From NCBI GenBank assembly GCA_947588355.1, contig CANPYI010000001.1, positions 141,771-205,770 on the forward strand: DNA of 64,000 nt. Reading direction: 5' to 3'. Position 1 is the first letter of the stretch. Each line of letters opens with the position of its first letter. The notes under the pieces are model-generated. The model did no database searches, was not told the DNA's origin, and worked only from the letters and a program-made list of their open reading frames with translations. Source of the DNA: an uncultured Clostridia bacterium. GTDB taxonomy: Bacteria > Bacillota > Clostridia > Christensenellales > UBA1242. This document shows positions 9,392 to 18,622 of this stretch, one piece after another. Both the position numbers and the translations under genes were made by a program.

Positions 9392-10495
9392 CTATTTTTT
9401 TGTGTGGCAAGAAGCAGACTGAAAGATTTTGAGCGCTTGGCTAGGAAATGTTTTGACAAGTTTTTTTTCTTCCTGTTCTTTAAGCAATGTCTGGTCTATA
9501 ATTCCACAAACAAGTTCCTTGAAAGGCAAATCTTTAAAAAGATAAAATCCCAAAGAGCCCGGAATTGAGTTTATCTCATTTACATAAAGCACTTTTTCTT
9601 TTTCATCATACAAAAAGTCAACTCGCACAACACCCGAACAGTCAAACAGATTGTAAATCTTTTCGGTCAGCATTTTAATTTTTTTTGCAAGATTCTTTTC
9701 TGCCTCGTGAGAGTTTGTTTCACTTGCCAAATATTTGTCTTCAAAAGAATATATTTCCCCTTTGTTGGTCACTTCGTTGACGAATGAAGTGAAAAGATGT
9801 TCCTTAAGCATAAAGCAAGCACAGTTGAACTCGCGGAGATTTTCCACCAATTTTTCCACCAAAACTTTATGGTCAAACGAAAAGGCAAGGTCAAGCGCCT
9901 CGACAAATTGTTTTTTGTTTTTGCATACTGTTATGCCAATAGAACTTCCAAGTGTGCTTGGCTTGACAATAACGGGAAATTTTACTTTCTTTAAAACGTT
10001 TTCAATATCATATTGCTGATATTTTAAAACAAGATATGATGCAGATGAAATTTTGTTGGCCTTTAATATATCCTTCATCACTGCTTTGTCCATGCAAAGT
10101 GCAGACGAAACAACATCGCAAGATGTGTAAGGCACAAAACAGCAATTCAACAGCCCTGCAAGGCAGCCATCTTCACCTGTTGCACCATGACAACAGTTCA
10201 AAACAGCCTTAACTTTCACATATGGCAAAAATTTTTTGTGTCTTTTCAACAACAGCAAATTTTCTCCGACAGAGAATGTCACTTGAGTTGGCTTTTTGGC
10301 ATGTTTATGGAAATTATCATAAATGTTTATTTCGTTCAAATTTTCTGCTGTCCACCAAATTCCGTCACGGTCGATGTAAACAGGCAAAAAATCATATCCG
10401 TCCGGCAAATTTCTCATCACTTGAAGCGCTGTGATGACAGAAATGTCATGCTCCACACTTTTTCCGCCATAAATAATTAAAAATTTTTCTTTCAT
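9392..10495 (-). CDS. ddl: D-alanine--D-alanine ligase
   Basis: 367 residues, ATP-grasp enzyme that makes the D-Ala-D-Ala dipeptide for the wall precursor. Visible features: N-terminal GGKSVEHDISVITA, ATP-grasp stretch KFPVIVKPSTLGSSIGI near 170, and the metal/substrate motif YVNEINSIPGS near 312. The ATG follows AAGAGGAAGT. It lies upstream of murE on the same strand and may feed the same operon. Confidence 0.94.
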   Translation of the reverse strand: MKEKFLIIYGGKSVEHDISVITALQVMRNLPDGYDFLPVYIDRDGIWWTAENLNEINIYDNFHKHAKKPTQVTFSVGENLLLLKRHKKFLPYVKVKAVLNCCHGATGEDGCLAGLLNCCFVPYTSCDVVSSALCMDKAVMKDILKANKISSASYLVLKYQQYDIENVLKKVKFPVIVKPSTLGSSIGITVCKNKKQFVEALDLAFSFDHKVLVEKLVENLREFNCACFMLKEHLFTSFVNEVTNKGEIYSFEDKYLASETNSHEAEKNLAKKIKMLTEKIYNLFDCSGVVRVDFLYDEKEKVLYVNEINSIPGSLGFYLFKDLPFKELVCGIIDQTLLKEQEEKKLVKTFPSQALKIFQSASCHTKK

Positions 10496-10549
10496 ACTTC
10501 CTCTTAAATCTTTTAATATATATGACTTAAAGGCTGCAAGTGTGAAAAA

Positions 10550-10575
10550 GAAAAAAGCCGCACAAGGCGGATTTT
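10550..10575 (-). terminator. Terminator of RNase P RNA
   Basis: On the minus strand the RNA ends in CCGCC / TTGT / GCGGC followed by six T. It directly follows the 3' arm of rnpB. Confidence 0.75.
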
Positions 10576-10925
10576 ATGTCACTTGGTCTGTAAGCCGAGT
10601 TCTGTTTTAGATGGTCATCTATCCAGACTTGTTGTTGCCAACAAGTTCCAGCGGTGCTTTTGTTGAACGTGAAAGAACGCACATTTGTCCAAACTTAACC
10701 TTGCATCGAGTGGGGTTTACAGAGCGATGAAAGTCACCTTTCACCCGGTGAGCTCTTGCCTCACCTTTCCACCATCACCTTTTGTTGAAAAAGGCAGTCT
10801 ATTTCTGTTGCACTGTCCTTGAAGTCGCCTCCACTGGCCGTTAACCAGCACTCTGTTCTTTTGATGCTCGGACTTTCCTCTCTGCGGCCATCACAACCGC
10901 ACAGCGACCATCTGGCCAACTGACA
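10576..10925 (-). ncRNA. rnpB: RNase P RNA
   Basis: The minus strand carries the conserved landmarks of bacterial RNase P RNA in order: GAGAGGAAAGTCCGAGC near the 5' end, GACAGTGCAACAGAAA, a GGTGAGGCAAGAGCTCACC-type element and the 3' segment ACAGAACTCGGCTTACAG. The 5' end (GTCAGTTGG) pairs with the 3' end (CCAAGTGAC) to form P1 with one mismatch. Length about 350 nt. The RNA removes 5' leaders from pre-tRNAs. The ends are estimated from the promoter and terminator positions. Confidence 0.95.
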
Positions 10926-10931
10926 AGGTGT

Positions 10932-10960
10932 ATTATATCACAACAATAAAAAAAAGTCAA
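10932..10960 (-). promoter_or_regulatory. Promoter of rnpB
   Basis: TTGACT (10960-10955) and TATAAT (10937-10932) with a 17-nt spacer; predicted start near 10925, which agrees with the RNA's 5' landmark. Confidence 0.85.
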
Positions 10961-10978
10961 CCCATTGTTGATTGACTT

Positions 10979-12334
10979 TTATATATCGAATATTTGCTTA
11001 ACTTCCCCGCGTTTGTCTGCCGAAAATCCCGTCATTATCCCGTCTTGCGACACTTTTATGGCTGTGCCATATTTTGCCATAGTGGTGGCTGCCGCCAAAC
11101 GACCTCCACCCATGCTGCCAGCCTCAATTTTGATAATTGCACCAACAGCAACCACAGTGCCGTCATAGTCGATGATTGTTGCGCCATCAACAGACGTCAT
11201 TTCTTCGATAAGTTTTCTGTCAATCTCTTGCAACTTTTTGCCGGCAAGCACTTTTCTTATTGCCATGGTTTTTGTATAGCCATTGTCATTCAAAAACGGT
11301 TCGTATTCCAAACTGAAACGTTCAATAATTTCTTTTGCGTTCCCAAGATTGTAAAGTTTTTCCGCTTCGTCAAGTTCAAGTTGTTTTTTCATTTCAAAAT
11401 GCTCTTTTGAAACAATATCCCCGGCATCGATGTGATTCAATGCGTCAAGCGTTTTGTCCTTGTTTATATACACAATGCAAGCACCCTTGTAAGCAAAAGA
11501 GCAATCCAAAGCAGTGTTGTAAAGTGCTCGACGAATTTCTTTTGCTGTGTAGGAAACATTGTTTTGCAAAAGTCGAATAATTTCTTCGTGCGAATAAACT
11601 CCCCAGCGGCCATTTCTTTTTGCAAAAATAAGTTGATGAGCAAAAAACACCAAAATATCACCTTTTATGGTCAAAACTATTCCAACGCGCTTGTCACCGC
11701 AAACTCTTGCAACATGGTCGTATATTCTTGGAGAAATTGTTGGAACATATTTTACTTTTCGAATGTTGACATGTCCAAGCAAATTTCCATTAAAATCAAA
11801 TTCTATAAATGAATTATTTCCATCAGAAAAGAGTGCAAAAAAGTTTTCTGTCAAGATATCTTTGTAAGAAACTTGATTTTTTGTGTCGCCCGAAACACCA
11901 AGATTGACAAGAATGCCAAGTTGAACGGTGTTGCCTTCATAAGTCCTTGAAGACCACGACTCCAAGCCATTTATTATTCCCAAAATTGTTTCTGTGCCTG
12001 TGTCGGTGATGCTGGCAATAAGGGCTTTTTCAATTGCGATGCTGTTGAGTTGTTGCAAATACATGCTGTCTGAAATATCCATGTGAGATATTTCATTAAG
12101 TTCTTTTATTATGGCACGCATAAGGCTCAGTTCAAACGACTTAAATGCCTGCCCACGTTTTAAGATCAAACGATAATTGTCAGATTTTGTAGGTTTCAAA
12201 AGGACAGAATTTCCGCCACCAAGTGCCACCTCCAAGTCACGAGGAGTTGACTCGGTTTCGCCATCAAGATAAGAACCTGTAAACAGCGGAACAATCAATT
12301 CTTCAACAATGTCGTAAAAAGCAGACTTTTCCAT
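10979..12334 (-). CDS. DAC-domain (diadenylate cyclase-like) protein with altered motif
   Basis: 451 residues. The last ~70 residues (TSVDGATIIDYDGTVVAVGAI... GGGRLAAATTMAKYGTAIKV...) follow the layout of the DisA_N/DAC domain, which condenses two ATP into cyclic di-AMP: the DGA motif is present, but the position of the usual RHRAA motif reads GGRLAAA. The remaining ~370 residues have no motif I can name; they may be a sensor region like those described N-terminal to some DAC domains. No membrane helices are evident, so it is probably cytosolic. The start follows GGGGTGACAA. It stands alone between rnpB and sigK. Possibly an active cyclase of a divergent type or a c-di-AMP/ATP binding sensor. 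Confidence 0.55.
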   Translation of the reverse strand: MEKSAFYDIVEELIVPLFTGSYLDGETESTPRDLEVALGGGNSVLLKPTKSDNYRLILKRGQAFKSFELSLMRAIIKELNEISHMDISDSMYLQQLNSIAIEKALIASITDTGTETILGIINGLESWSSRTYEGNTVQLGILVNLGVSGDTKNQVSYKDILTENFFALFSDGNNSFIEFDFNGNLLGHVNIRKVKYVPTISPRIYDHVARVCGDKRVGIVLTIKGDILVFFAHQLIFAKRNGRWGVYSHEEIIRLLQNNVSYTAKEIRRALYNTALDCSFAYKGACIVYINKDKTLDALNHIDAGDIVSKEHFEMKKQLELDEAEKLYNLGNAKEIIERFSLEYEPFLNDNGYTKTMAIRKVLAGKKLQEIDRKLIEEMTSVDGATIIDYDGTVVAVGAIIKIEAGSMGGGRLAAATTMAKYGTAIKVSQDGIMTGFSADKRGEVKQIFDI

Positions 12335-12524
12335 TTGTCACCCCAAACAAACAATTTAGTTCACAAGTTCACCAAAAAAACGACTTTCAACAAAAAAGTG
12401 CCGAAAATATGGTGAAATTTATGAAATTACAAGAAACTTTTATCTTTCAATTTCATTTTAAATTTTTATAAATAATACTGTCAAGTGTTTTGCATTAAAA
12501 TTTAAAAATTTTTAATTAAAACCA

Positions 12525-13211
12525 TCAGTTATCGATTTCATTTCGGATTGTATCCAAAATCTTGTTCTCAATCCTTGAAATATACGAACGAGAAATGCCA
12601 AGTTTTTGTGAAACTTCCTTTTGCGTCAAAGCCTTTGGACAGTCAATGCCATAGCGAAGTTTTATCACAGTTTGTTCGCGGTCATTAAGTTTTTCTGAAA
12701 TTATTCGCTTAACTTTTTGCATAGTCAAATTCTGTTCAACCTGAACAAAAACTTCCTCATCATCACTTGCCAAAACATCTTTAAGTTCCAAATCTTTGTC
12801 GTCATCATTGCCACTTGTAAGAGTGTTGATTGACACAACATTTTTGTGCTTTTTGTTGGCACGAATAAGCATCAAAATTTCGTTGTTTATGCAACGCGCC
12901 GCATAGGTTGAAAGTTGAACTTTTTTTCCATAATCAAAAGTGTCAATTGCCTTTATAAGTCCAATTGTTCCAACAGAAAGCAAATCATCTGCTTCCAAAG
13001 AATTTGTATATTTTTTGACGATGTGTGCCACAAGACGCAGATTGTGACTGATAAGTTTTTCTCGTGCCTTTTTGTCGCCCATTTTCATCTTTTCAAATTC
13101 TGCCTTTTCTTCCTCCAAAGTCAAAGGTTTAGGAAAACCTTGAGCCGTGTTGACATAGTTTGTAAACAAACAAATTCGACTAAAAAAATATGCAAAACTT
13201 TCAAAAACCAT
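12525..13211 (-). CDS. sigK: Sporulation sigma factor SigK
   Basis: 228 residues, sigma-70 family. The N-terminus (FPKPLTLEEEK) resembles the processed start region of SigK, followed by region 2 (HNLRLVAHIVKKY, DDLLSVGTIGLIKAIDTFD, LSTYAARCINNEIL) and region 4 (LTQKEVSQKLGISRSYISRIENKI). SigK drives late mother-cell genes for cortex and coat. The ~20-residue hydrophobic stretch before FPKP is consistent with a pro-sequence removed by SpoIVFB. The reading frame is intact, with no skin-type insertion. The start follows AGGAGTTTGT. Standing alone; 12335-12524 upstream of rnpB side is A/T rich with no gene. Confidence 0.93.
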   Translation of the reverse strand: MVFESFAYFFSRICLFTNYVNTAQGFPKPLTLEEEKAEFEKMKMGDKKAREKLISHNLRLVAHIVKKYTNSLEADDLLSVGTIGLIKAIDTFDYGKKVQLSTYAARCINNEILMLIRANKKHKNVVSINTLTSGNDDDKDLELKDVLASDDEEVFVQVEQNLTMQKVKRIISEKLNDREQTVIKLRYGIDCPKALTQKEVSQKLGISRSYISRIENKILDTIRNEIDN

Positions 13212-13290
13212 ACAAACTCCTACTTTGCATTTATATGTCGGTTTTTGTCAGATTTTGACTGTGATCTTGTCCAATTTTAAAAGCAGCAAA

Positions 13291-13330
13291 CAAAAAAATA
13301 AAAAAGATTTTACAAAAAGATTGTAAAATC
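13291..13330 (-). terminator. Terminator downstream of ftsY
   Basis: Minus strand: GATTTTAC / 9-nt loop / GTAAAATC followed by TTTTTTATTTTTTT. It separates the plsX-rnc-smc-ftsY operon from sigK. Confidence 0.7.
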
Positions 13331-13357
13331 AAAAAGTTAAATTATTTTTACGTAAAC

Positions 13358-13398
13358 AAAATATGGTGTATTATGCATCACATACTACACCATATTTT
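13358..13398. repeat. 13-bp perfect inverted repeat after ftsY
   Basis: AAAATATGGTGTA and TACACCATATTTT flank a 15-nt loop, just beyond the ftsY stop. It may act as an mRNA 3'-end hairpin or first terminator; the T-run is only the A/T end of the stem. Confidence 0.6.
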
Positions 13399-13402
13399 GT
13401 GT

Positions 13403-14299
13403 TTAAAACAATTCATCAACAAATTCTTTCACATTAAATTTGTCAAGGTCTTCCACCTTTTCGCCTGTGCCAACAAACACAACCGGCAATTTATACTCTT
13501 TTTCAATGGCAATAATGACACCACCTTTGGCAGTGCCATCAAGTTTTGTAAGCACAATTCCATCAATGGCGCAATATTCTGCAAATGCATTGATTTGCGA
13601 AAGTGCATTTTGACCGGTTGTAGCGTCCAAAACTATAAAATTATATTTGTGAGCGTTTTCATACTCTTTTTGTATAATTTTCTCAATTTTTTTCAATTCT
13701 GCCATAAGGTTTGTTTTGGTGTGAAGTCGCCCCGCAGTGTCCACCAAAAGCACATCTGTGTTGTTTGCTTTTGCACTTGAAATTCCATCAAACACAACTG
13801 CGCCAGCATCAGCGCCTTCTGTGTGCTTCACTATGCGAGTTTTTGTCCTGTCCGCCCATTCAGAAAGTTGAGAAGATGCAGCAGCACGAAAGGTGTCGCC
13901 TGCAACCAATGTCACGCTCTTTTTTTGATTTTTAAAAAACTGTGCAAGTTTTCCTATTGTTGTGGTTTTGCCAACACCATTGACGCCAATAATGGTTATC
14001 ACGGCAGGATACTCAATATCTATTGCCGGTGCCTCACTCAAAAGTTTCTCAATTGTTTCTTTGAGAACAAAGCGAACTTCTTCCGCTTTACGAATTTTTC
14101 GTTTGTGACATTCGTCCCTTAATTCTTCCACAATTTCAATGGATGTTTTCACACCAATATCGCAAGAAATAAGTATGTCCGTAAGGTCATCATAAAGTTC
14201 ATCATCAACTTCTCCATGACTCAGCAGGGCATCAATTTTGCGATTGAAAGCATCTTTAGTTTTTTTAAGAGCATTGCCAATTTTTTTAAAAAGACCCAT
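13403..14299 (-). CDS. ftsY: Signal recognition particle receptor FtsY
   Basis: 298 residues. FtsY is the membrane-associated GTPase that receives SRP-ribosome complexes. The short N-terminal helix region (LFKKIGNALKKTKDAFNRKI) is followed by the NG domain: G1 GVNGVGKTTTIGKLA near residue 110, the insertion box with AAASSQL, G3 LLVDTAGRLHT, and TKLDGTAKGG near 250. The long acidic A domain of proteobacterial FtsY is absent, as usual in Firmicutes. 15 nt downstream of smc; start follows AAGGTG. Confidence 0.97.
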   Translation of the reverse strand: MGLFKKIGNALKKTKDAFNRKIDALLSHGEVDDELYDDLTDILISCDIGVKTSIEIVEELRDECHKRKIRKAEEVRFVLKETIEKLLSEAPAIDIEYPAVITIIGVNGVGKTTTIGKLAQFFKNQKKSVTLVAGDTFRAAASSQLSEWADRTKTRIVKHTEGADAGAVVFDGISSAKANNTDVLLVDTAGRLHTKTNLMAELKKIEKIIQKEYENAHKYNFIVLDATTGQNALSQINAFAEYCAIDGIVLTKLDGTAKGGVIIAIEKEYKLPVVFVGTGEKVEDLDKFNVKEFVDELF

Positions 14300-14314
14300 T
14301 GTTCACCTTCCTTA

Positions 14315-17300
14315 TCAAACTTCCACAGATTCGTTTGATTCAACATTACTTTCATCAGATTGTTTTATCGCATCAGAAAGTTTTACAGAAACAATCTTAG
14401 ATACACCTTTTTCCTCCATTGTCACCCCGTACAAGCTGTCCGAAAGTTCCATGGTTGGCTTTCGGTGTGTAATAACAATAAACTGAGTCGTTTCTGACAA
14501 TCTTTTCAGATACAACGCAAATCTTTCGATGTTTGCATCATCAAGAGCCGCTTCAATTTCGTCCAAAAGCGAAAATGGCAGAGGCTTCAATCGAAGAATA
14601 GCAAACAAAAGTGCGATGGCGGTCAAGGTTTTTTCTCCACCAGACAAAAGTGAAAGTTTGTTTGCTGCCTTGCCAGGAAGTTGAACCATAATCTCCACGC
14701 CCGCTTCAAGTGGATCTTCTGCTTCTGTAAGTTCCAAACGCGCGTTTCCGCCACCAAACAATTCTCGGAACACAACCTTAAAACTGTCGTTAATACGCTG
14801 AAATTCAGTGTTGAACTTGTCAAGCATTTCAGTGGAAAGGTCTTTGATAATTTTCACCAAATCACTTTCCGCCTTGCGCAAATCTTCGGCCTGAGTTGTC
14901 ATGTCCTCATATCTGTCAAGAAGTGTTTTTACGTCTTCTATTGCATGAACATTGACATATCCAAGAGCAGAAATATCTTTTTTGAGTTTTGAAATGGCAA
15001 TAGAAGCCTCTTTGATATCAAAATCTGGTCTTCTAAACTCCAAGCAACCTTGATATGTCAAACTATATTCCTCATAAATACGTTCCTGCATTGATTCAAG
15101 TTCAGTGTCCACACGTTGCAAGTTTGCTTCCTCTCGGAATTTGCGATCATTGATTTTTGAAAGTTCTTCCATCGTTGCGGTTTTGTCTTCGTCAAGTTTT
15201 TTAATTGCGGAAGATACAGAAATTTTGCTGTTTTCAAGATTTTCTCTTTCTTTTCTTATTTTTGTCAAGTTGTCTTTTGCAAGCGAAGGTGCAGCCTTTT
15301 CTATTTGAATTTTTATCATTTCTTCAGCATTTGCAATAAACTTTTCATTTTCTGCCAAATGAACTTTCAGAGTTTCTATGTTTGAAATTTGTTTGTCTTT
15401 TTCCAAAATCATTCTGTCAAGTTCATCTTGAAGTGCATGCAATTTTTCTTCACAGGAAGCAATTTCCACCTTGACAGATGTCATGTTTGAAACAATTTGA
15501 TCACGTTCTGTGCGGACTTTGTTGTATCGTTCCTGTCGCTGTTTCACCAATATGTCCGCATCTTCCTTGTTTCCAGAAAGAGCGTTCTGCATCAAGTTTA
15601 CTTGTGCAAGTTCTCCATCAATCAATCTCAACTTATTTTCGACCGAAGTTTTTTCCATTTCAAAGGCTTTCTTTTCGTCAGAAAGTTCGGCAATATCCTT
15701 CAGTATCGCATCAAGTTTTTCTTGCTCCTTGGCAAGTTTCACATCAAGGTCATTTTTCTGTCCTTGCAAAATGTTTTCGTTTTTCTTCGAGCCTTCCAAA
15801 TCGGCTTTAAGATAATCAACTTTTCTGCGCAATTCAACTTCCTTAAGCTGCATTTCTTCAAGTTGATTTGACAGCGTTTCAATCTCTCTTTGACGAGAAA
15901 TCAGATTGACCGCTTCGGCTTTTTTGCTGCCGCCCGTCAATGAACCTTGAGTGCTGACAACATCACCCTCAAGTGTGACAATTTTGAAAGAAAACTTGTT
16001 GTCACGTGCCAAACTTACAGCAGTGTTCATGTTGTCAACAACCACCGTTCCGCCCAGAAGATTGCTGATAACATTGTCAATTTTGCGGTCGTATTCAATA
16101 AGTTTGCTTGCAACACCAAACACACCCTTTCTGCCACTGACAAGACGCTCGTCAAGGTCTCGCCTTTTCATACTTGAGATTGGCAAAAATGTTGCACGGC
16201 CAAATTGGTTTTGTTTAAGATAGGAAATAAGTTCTTTTGCACCGTCTTCGTTGAAAGTTACAATATTTTGCACAGCGGCTCCAAGAGCAACATCTATGGC
16301 TGTTTCAAACTGAGTTGGCACTTTTATAAGAGACGCCAAAACGCCCACCATTTTTTCTCTGAAAGCAGAATTTTTCTCACTTTCTTTCAATATTTTGCGA
16401 ACAGCCGGTGCATATCCTTCAAACTCTGCTTGCATTTCGCTAAGCAATTTTTTTCTATTTTCAAACACCTTGATTTGAGTTGTCAAATTGGCACGTTCAA
16501 CTTCAAGTTCTGCAACTTCGTTTGTGCTGACAAAAAGACGACCGGAAAGTTCTTCAAATTCGGTTTTTATTTTGTCAAACTCCGATTTTGCCAAAGCAAT
16601 CTGACTTTCGCTTGTTTTTTTCAAATTTTCAACATTTTCAAGTTTGTAGTCCACTTCTGCAATGTTTTTTTCAAGATTCTTTTTGCTTTCCAAAAGCAAA
16701 TTTTTCTCAGTTTCCAATCTTGAAACGTTGCTTTTCACATCAGACAAAGATCCAAGAGTTTCAATGATTTTTTGTTGAGATTGCCCGGCCTCCGTTTCAC
16801 TTAGGCTCATTTCATCAACAAGTGCCAAATGTCTGTCCGAAAGTTCTTTATATGAAGCATTCAAAGAAGAAAGTTTGGCTTGCAACTGCTCTTTTTCTGC
16901 TGATTTGTTTTTTTCTTGTTCTTCACAAGTGTCAATTATTGTTTGTGCGTTGGAAATATCCAAGTTTAAGCGATCGTTTTCTCGCTGAGAAAAATTGATT
17001 CGCTCACGCATAACCTTGGTTTCGCCTTCTTGTTTTTCAAGTTCAACAGTCAATTGAAGTTCTTTGTCGTGAAGCGAAGCAATCTGTTTGTCAAAATCAC
17101 TGAGTTTGTCCATCTGCTCGCTGTACTGCTGATTTTGTCTGTCAAGGTCGGTTTGGCGTGCAAACATTTCCTCTTCTATCGCCTGCATTTTGGACTTTAT
17201 TTGGTCTTTTTGCACACTTGAGTTTTCATATTGGAAAATATACGCATTGACCTCCAAATCCTTCAGTTCGCCTTTGTATTGCAGATATTTTTTGGCATCT

Positions 17301-17929
17301 TCTGCTTGTTTTTTAAGCGGCCCCATTTGACGTTCAATTTCTGATGTTATGTCATCTATTCTCACAAGATTGTCACGTGTGTTTTGCAATTTTCGTTCGG
17401 CTTCGTCTTTACGCGATTTAAATTTTGAAATTCCTGCGGCTTCTTCAAACATCACACGGCGTTCTTCAGGTTTTTCATCAACGATTTCACTAACTTTGCC
17501 CTGACCAATAACAGAATATCCATTTTTGCCGACACCACTGTCGAAAAGCAAATTGGTGATATCTTTCAATCTGCAAGTGTTTTTGTTTATCAAATATTCA
17601 CTTTCACCAGAACGATAAAGTTTTCTTGTTATGGAAAGTTCGTCATAAGCAATATTAAAAAATCTGTCGGTATTGTCAAATGTAAGTGTAACTTCACAAT
17701 AAGACAAACTTTTTCTTTTTTCAGTGCCTTTAAAAATGACGTCTTGCATATTGTCGCCACGCAAACTCTTTGCGCTTTGCTCACCCAAAACCCAACGAAT
17801 AGCCTCTGCAATATTACTTTTTCCACAACCGTTAGGCCCTACAATTGCGGTGAAACCTCCATTAAATTCCACGACAGTTCTGTCCGCAAAAGATTTGAAG
17901 CCTATCATTTCGATTTTCTTAAAATACAT
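14315..17929 (-). CDS. smc: Chromosome condensation protein SMC
   Basis: 1204 residues, the ATPase core of bacterial condensin. Walker A GPNGCGKSNIAEAIRWVLGEQ at residue ~32, long coiled coil (~170-500), hinge (~510-670, starting GYAPAVRKIL), second coiled coil, and the C-terminal head with signature LSGGEKTLTA and Walker B SLLDEIEAALDD. Family length is about 1190, so it is full length. Start after AAGGAAATTG; order plsX-rnc-smc-ftsY is the common Firmicutes arrangement. Confidence 0.98.
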   Translation of the reverse strand: MYFKKIEMIGFKSFADRTVVEFNGGFTAIVGPNGCGKSNIAEAIRWVLGEQSAKSLRGDNMQDVIFKGTEKRKSLSYCEVTLTFDNTDRFFNIAYDELSITRKLYRSGESEYLINKNTCRLKDITNLLFDSGVGKNGYSVIGQGKVSEIVDEKPEERRVMFEEAAGISKFKSRKDEAERKLQNTRDNLVRIDDITSEIERQMGPLKKQAEDAKKYLQYKGELKDLEVNAYIFQYENSSVQKDQIKSKMQAIEEEMFARQTDLDRQNQQYSEQMDKLSDFDKQIASLHDKELQLTVELEKQEGETKVMRERINFSQRENDRLNLDISNAQTIIDTCEEQEKNKSAEKEQLQAKLSSLNASYKELSDRHLALVDEMSLSETEAGQSQQKIIETLGSLSDVKSNVSRLETEKNLLLESKKNLEKNIAEVDYKLENVENLKKTSESQIALAKSEFDKIKTEFEELSGRLFVSTNEVAELEVERANLTTQIKVFENRKKLLSEMQAEFEGYAPAVRKILKESEKNSAFREKMVGVLASLIKVPTQFETAIDVALGAAVQNIVTFNEDGAKELISYLKQNQFGRATFLPISSMKRRDLDERLVSGRKGVFGVASKLIEYDRKIDNVISNLLGGTVVVDNMNTAVSLARDNKFSFKIVTLEGDVVSTQGSLTGGSKKAEAVNLISRQREIETLSNQLEEMQLKEVELRRKVDYLKADLEGSKKNENILQGQKNDLDVKLAKEQEKLDAILKDIAELSDEKKAFEMEKTSVENKLRLIDGELAQVNLMQNALSGNKEDADILVKQRQERYNKVRTERDQIVSNMTSVKVEIASCEEKLHALQDELDRMILEKDKQISNIETLKVHLAENEKFIANAEEMIKIQIEKAAPSLAKDNLTKIRKERENLENSKISVSSAIKKLDEDKTATMEELSKINDRKFREEANLQRVDTELESMQERIYEEYSLTYQGCLEFRRPDFDIKEASIAISKLKKDISALGYVNVHAIEDVKTLLDRYEDMTTQAEDLRKAESDLVKIIKDLSTEMLDKFNTEFQRINDSFKVVFRELFGGGNARLELTEAEDPLEAGVEIMVQLPGKAANKLSLLSGGEKTLTAIALLFAILRLKPLPFSLLDEIEAALDDANIERFALYLKRLSETTQFIVITHRKPTMELSDSLYGVTMEEKGVSKIVSVKLSDAIKQSDESNVESNESVEV

Positions 17930-17964
17930 GTCAATTTCCTTTTTTTTGTTATACTTTCATAACT

Positions 17965-18621
17965 TTATTCAAATAATTTTTTTATAGCAACAAAGGCACA
18001 ATTTTGTTCCGCCTTGGTTTTGTCTTTGCCATATCCCGTGGCAATAAGATCCTCGTCCAAAAAGAATTTTGACTCAAAGCCAACTTCTGCCTTGGTGGTC
18101 TCATATTTCATCGTGCACTTAAAGTTTGCTTGCACAAGTTCCTGCAACTGCGACTTAAAATTGTCGTCTTGTGCAGTAGCAAATTCCTCAAGACCAAGTT
18201 TTGCAATAATAAACTGCCTTGCCTCCTCCAAACCTTTGTCAAGATAAATGGCTGCGATTATGCTTTCCATTATATCGCCTTTGATTGCAGTCGTTATCTC
18301 ACCCTTAAGACTGTTGCCCGTGATGACAAACTTTGAAAGATTCAGTTGGTCAAAACATTCTGACAGATGATCTTCCGAAACATAATGTGCGCGCAAAACG
18401 GTCAATTCGCCCTCATTTTTGGTACAATTTTTAAACAAATATTCACCGACCACAAAATTGAGAATACTGTCGCCCAAAAATTCCAAACGTTGATAATTCT
18501 CTTTTGATTTTGACGGATGAGTCAACGCACGTGTCAAAAGTTTTTTGTCACTTATTTTGATGCCAAGTGCATTAAAAATCTCGTTGGAAAAATCATTTGA
18601 TTTATTTTTTTGTACAGCCAT
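17965..18621 (-). CDS. rnc: Ribonuclease III
   Basis: 218 residues. Cleaves double-stranded RNA in rRNA maturation and mRNA decay. The catalytic signature RLEFLGDSILNFVV starts near residue 41, with the second metal-site segment KGDIMESIIAAIYLD near 112, and a C-terminal double-stranded RNA binding domain (~145-218). Starts one base after the plsX stop with GAGGCG as ribosome binding site. Confidence 0.97.
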   Translation of the reverse strand: MAVQKNKSNDFSNEIFNALGIKISDKKLLTRALTHPSKSKENYQRLEFLGDSILNFVVGEYLFKNCTKNEGELTVLRAHYVSEDHLSECFDQLNLSKFVITGNSLKGEITTAIKGDIMESIIAAIYLDKGLEEARQFIIAKLGLEEFATAQDDNFKSQLQELVQANFKCTMKYETTKAEVGFESKFFLDEDLIATGYGKDKTKAEQNCAFVAIKKLFE

Positions 18622-18622
18622 T

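Noticed and set aside
13212-13402. A second gene or skin remnant between sigK and ftsY
   Set aside because: Only two hairpins and A/T-rich DNA; no ORF with a ribosome binding site.
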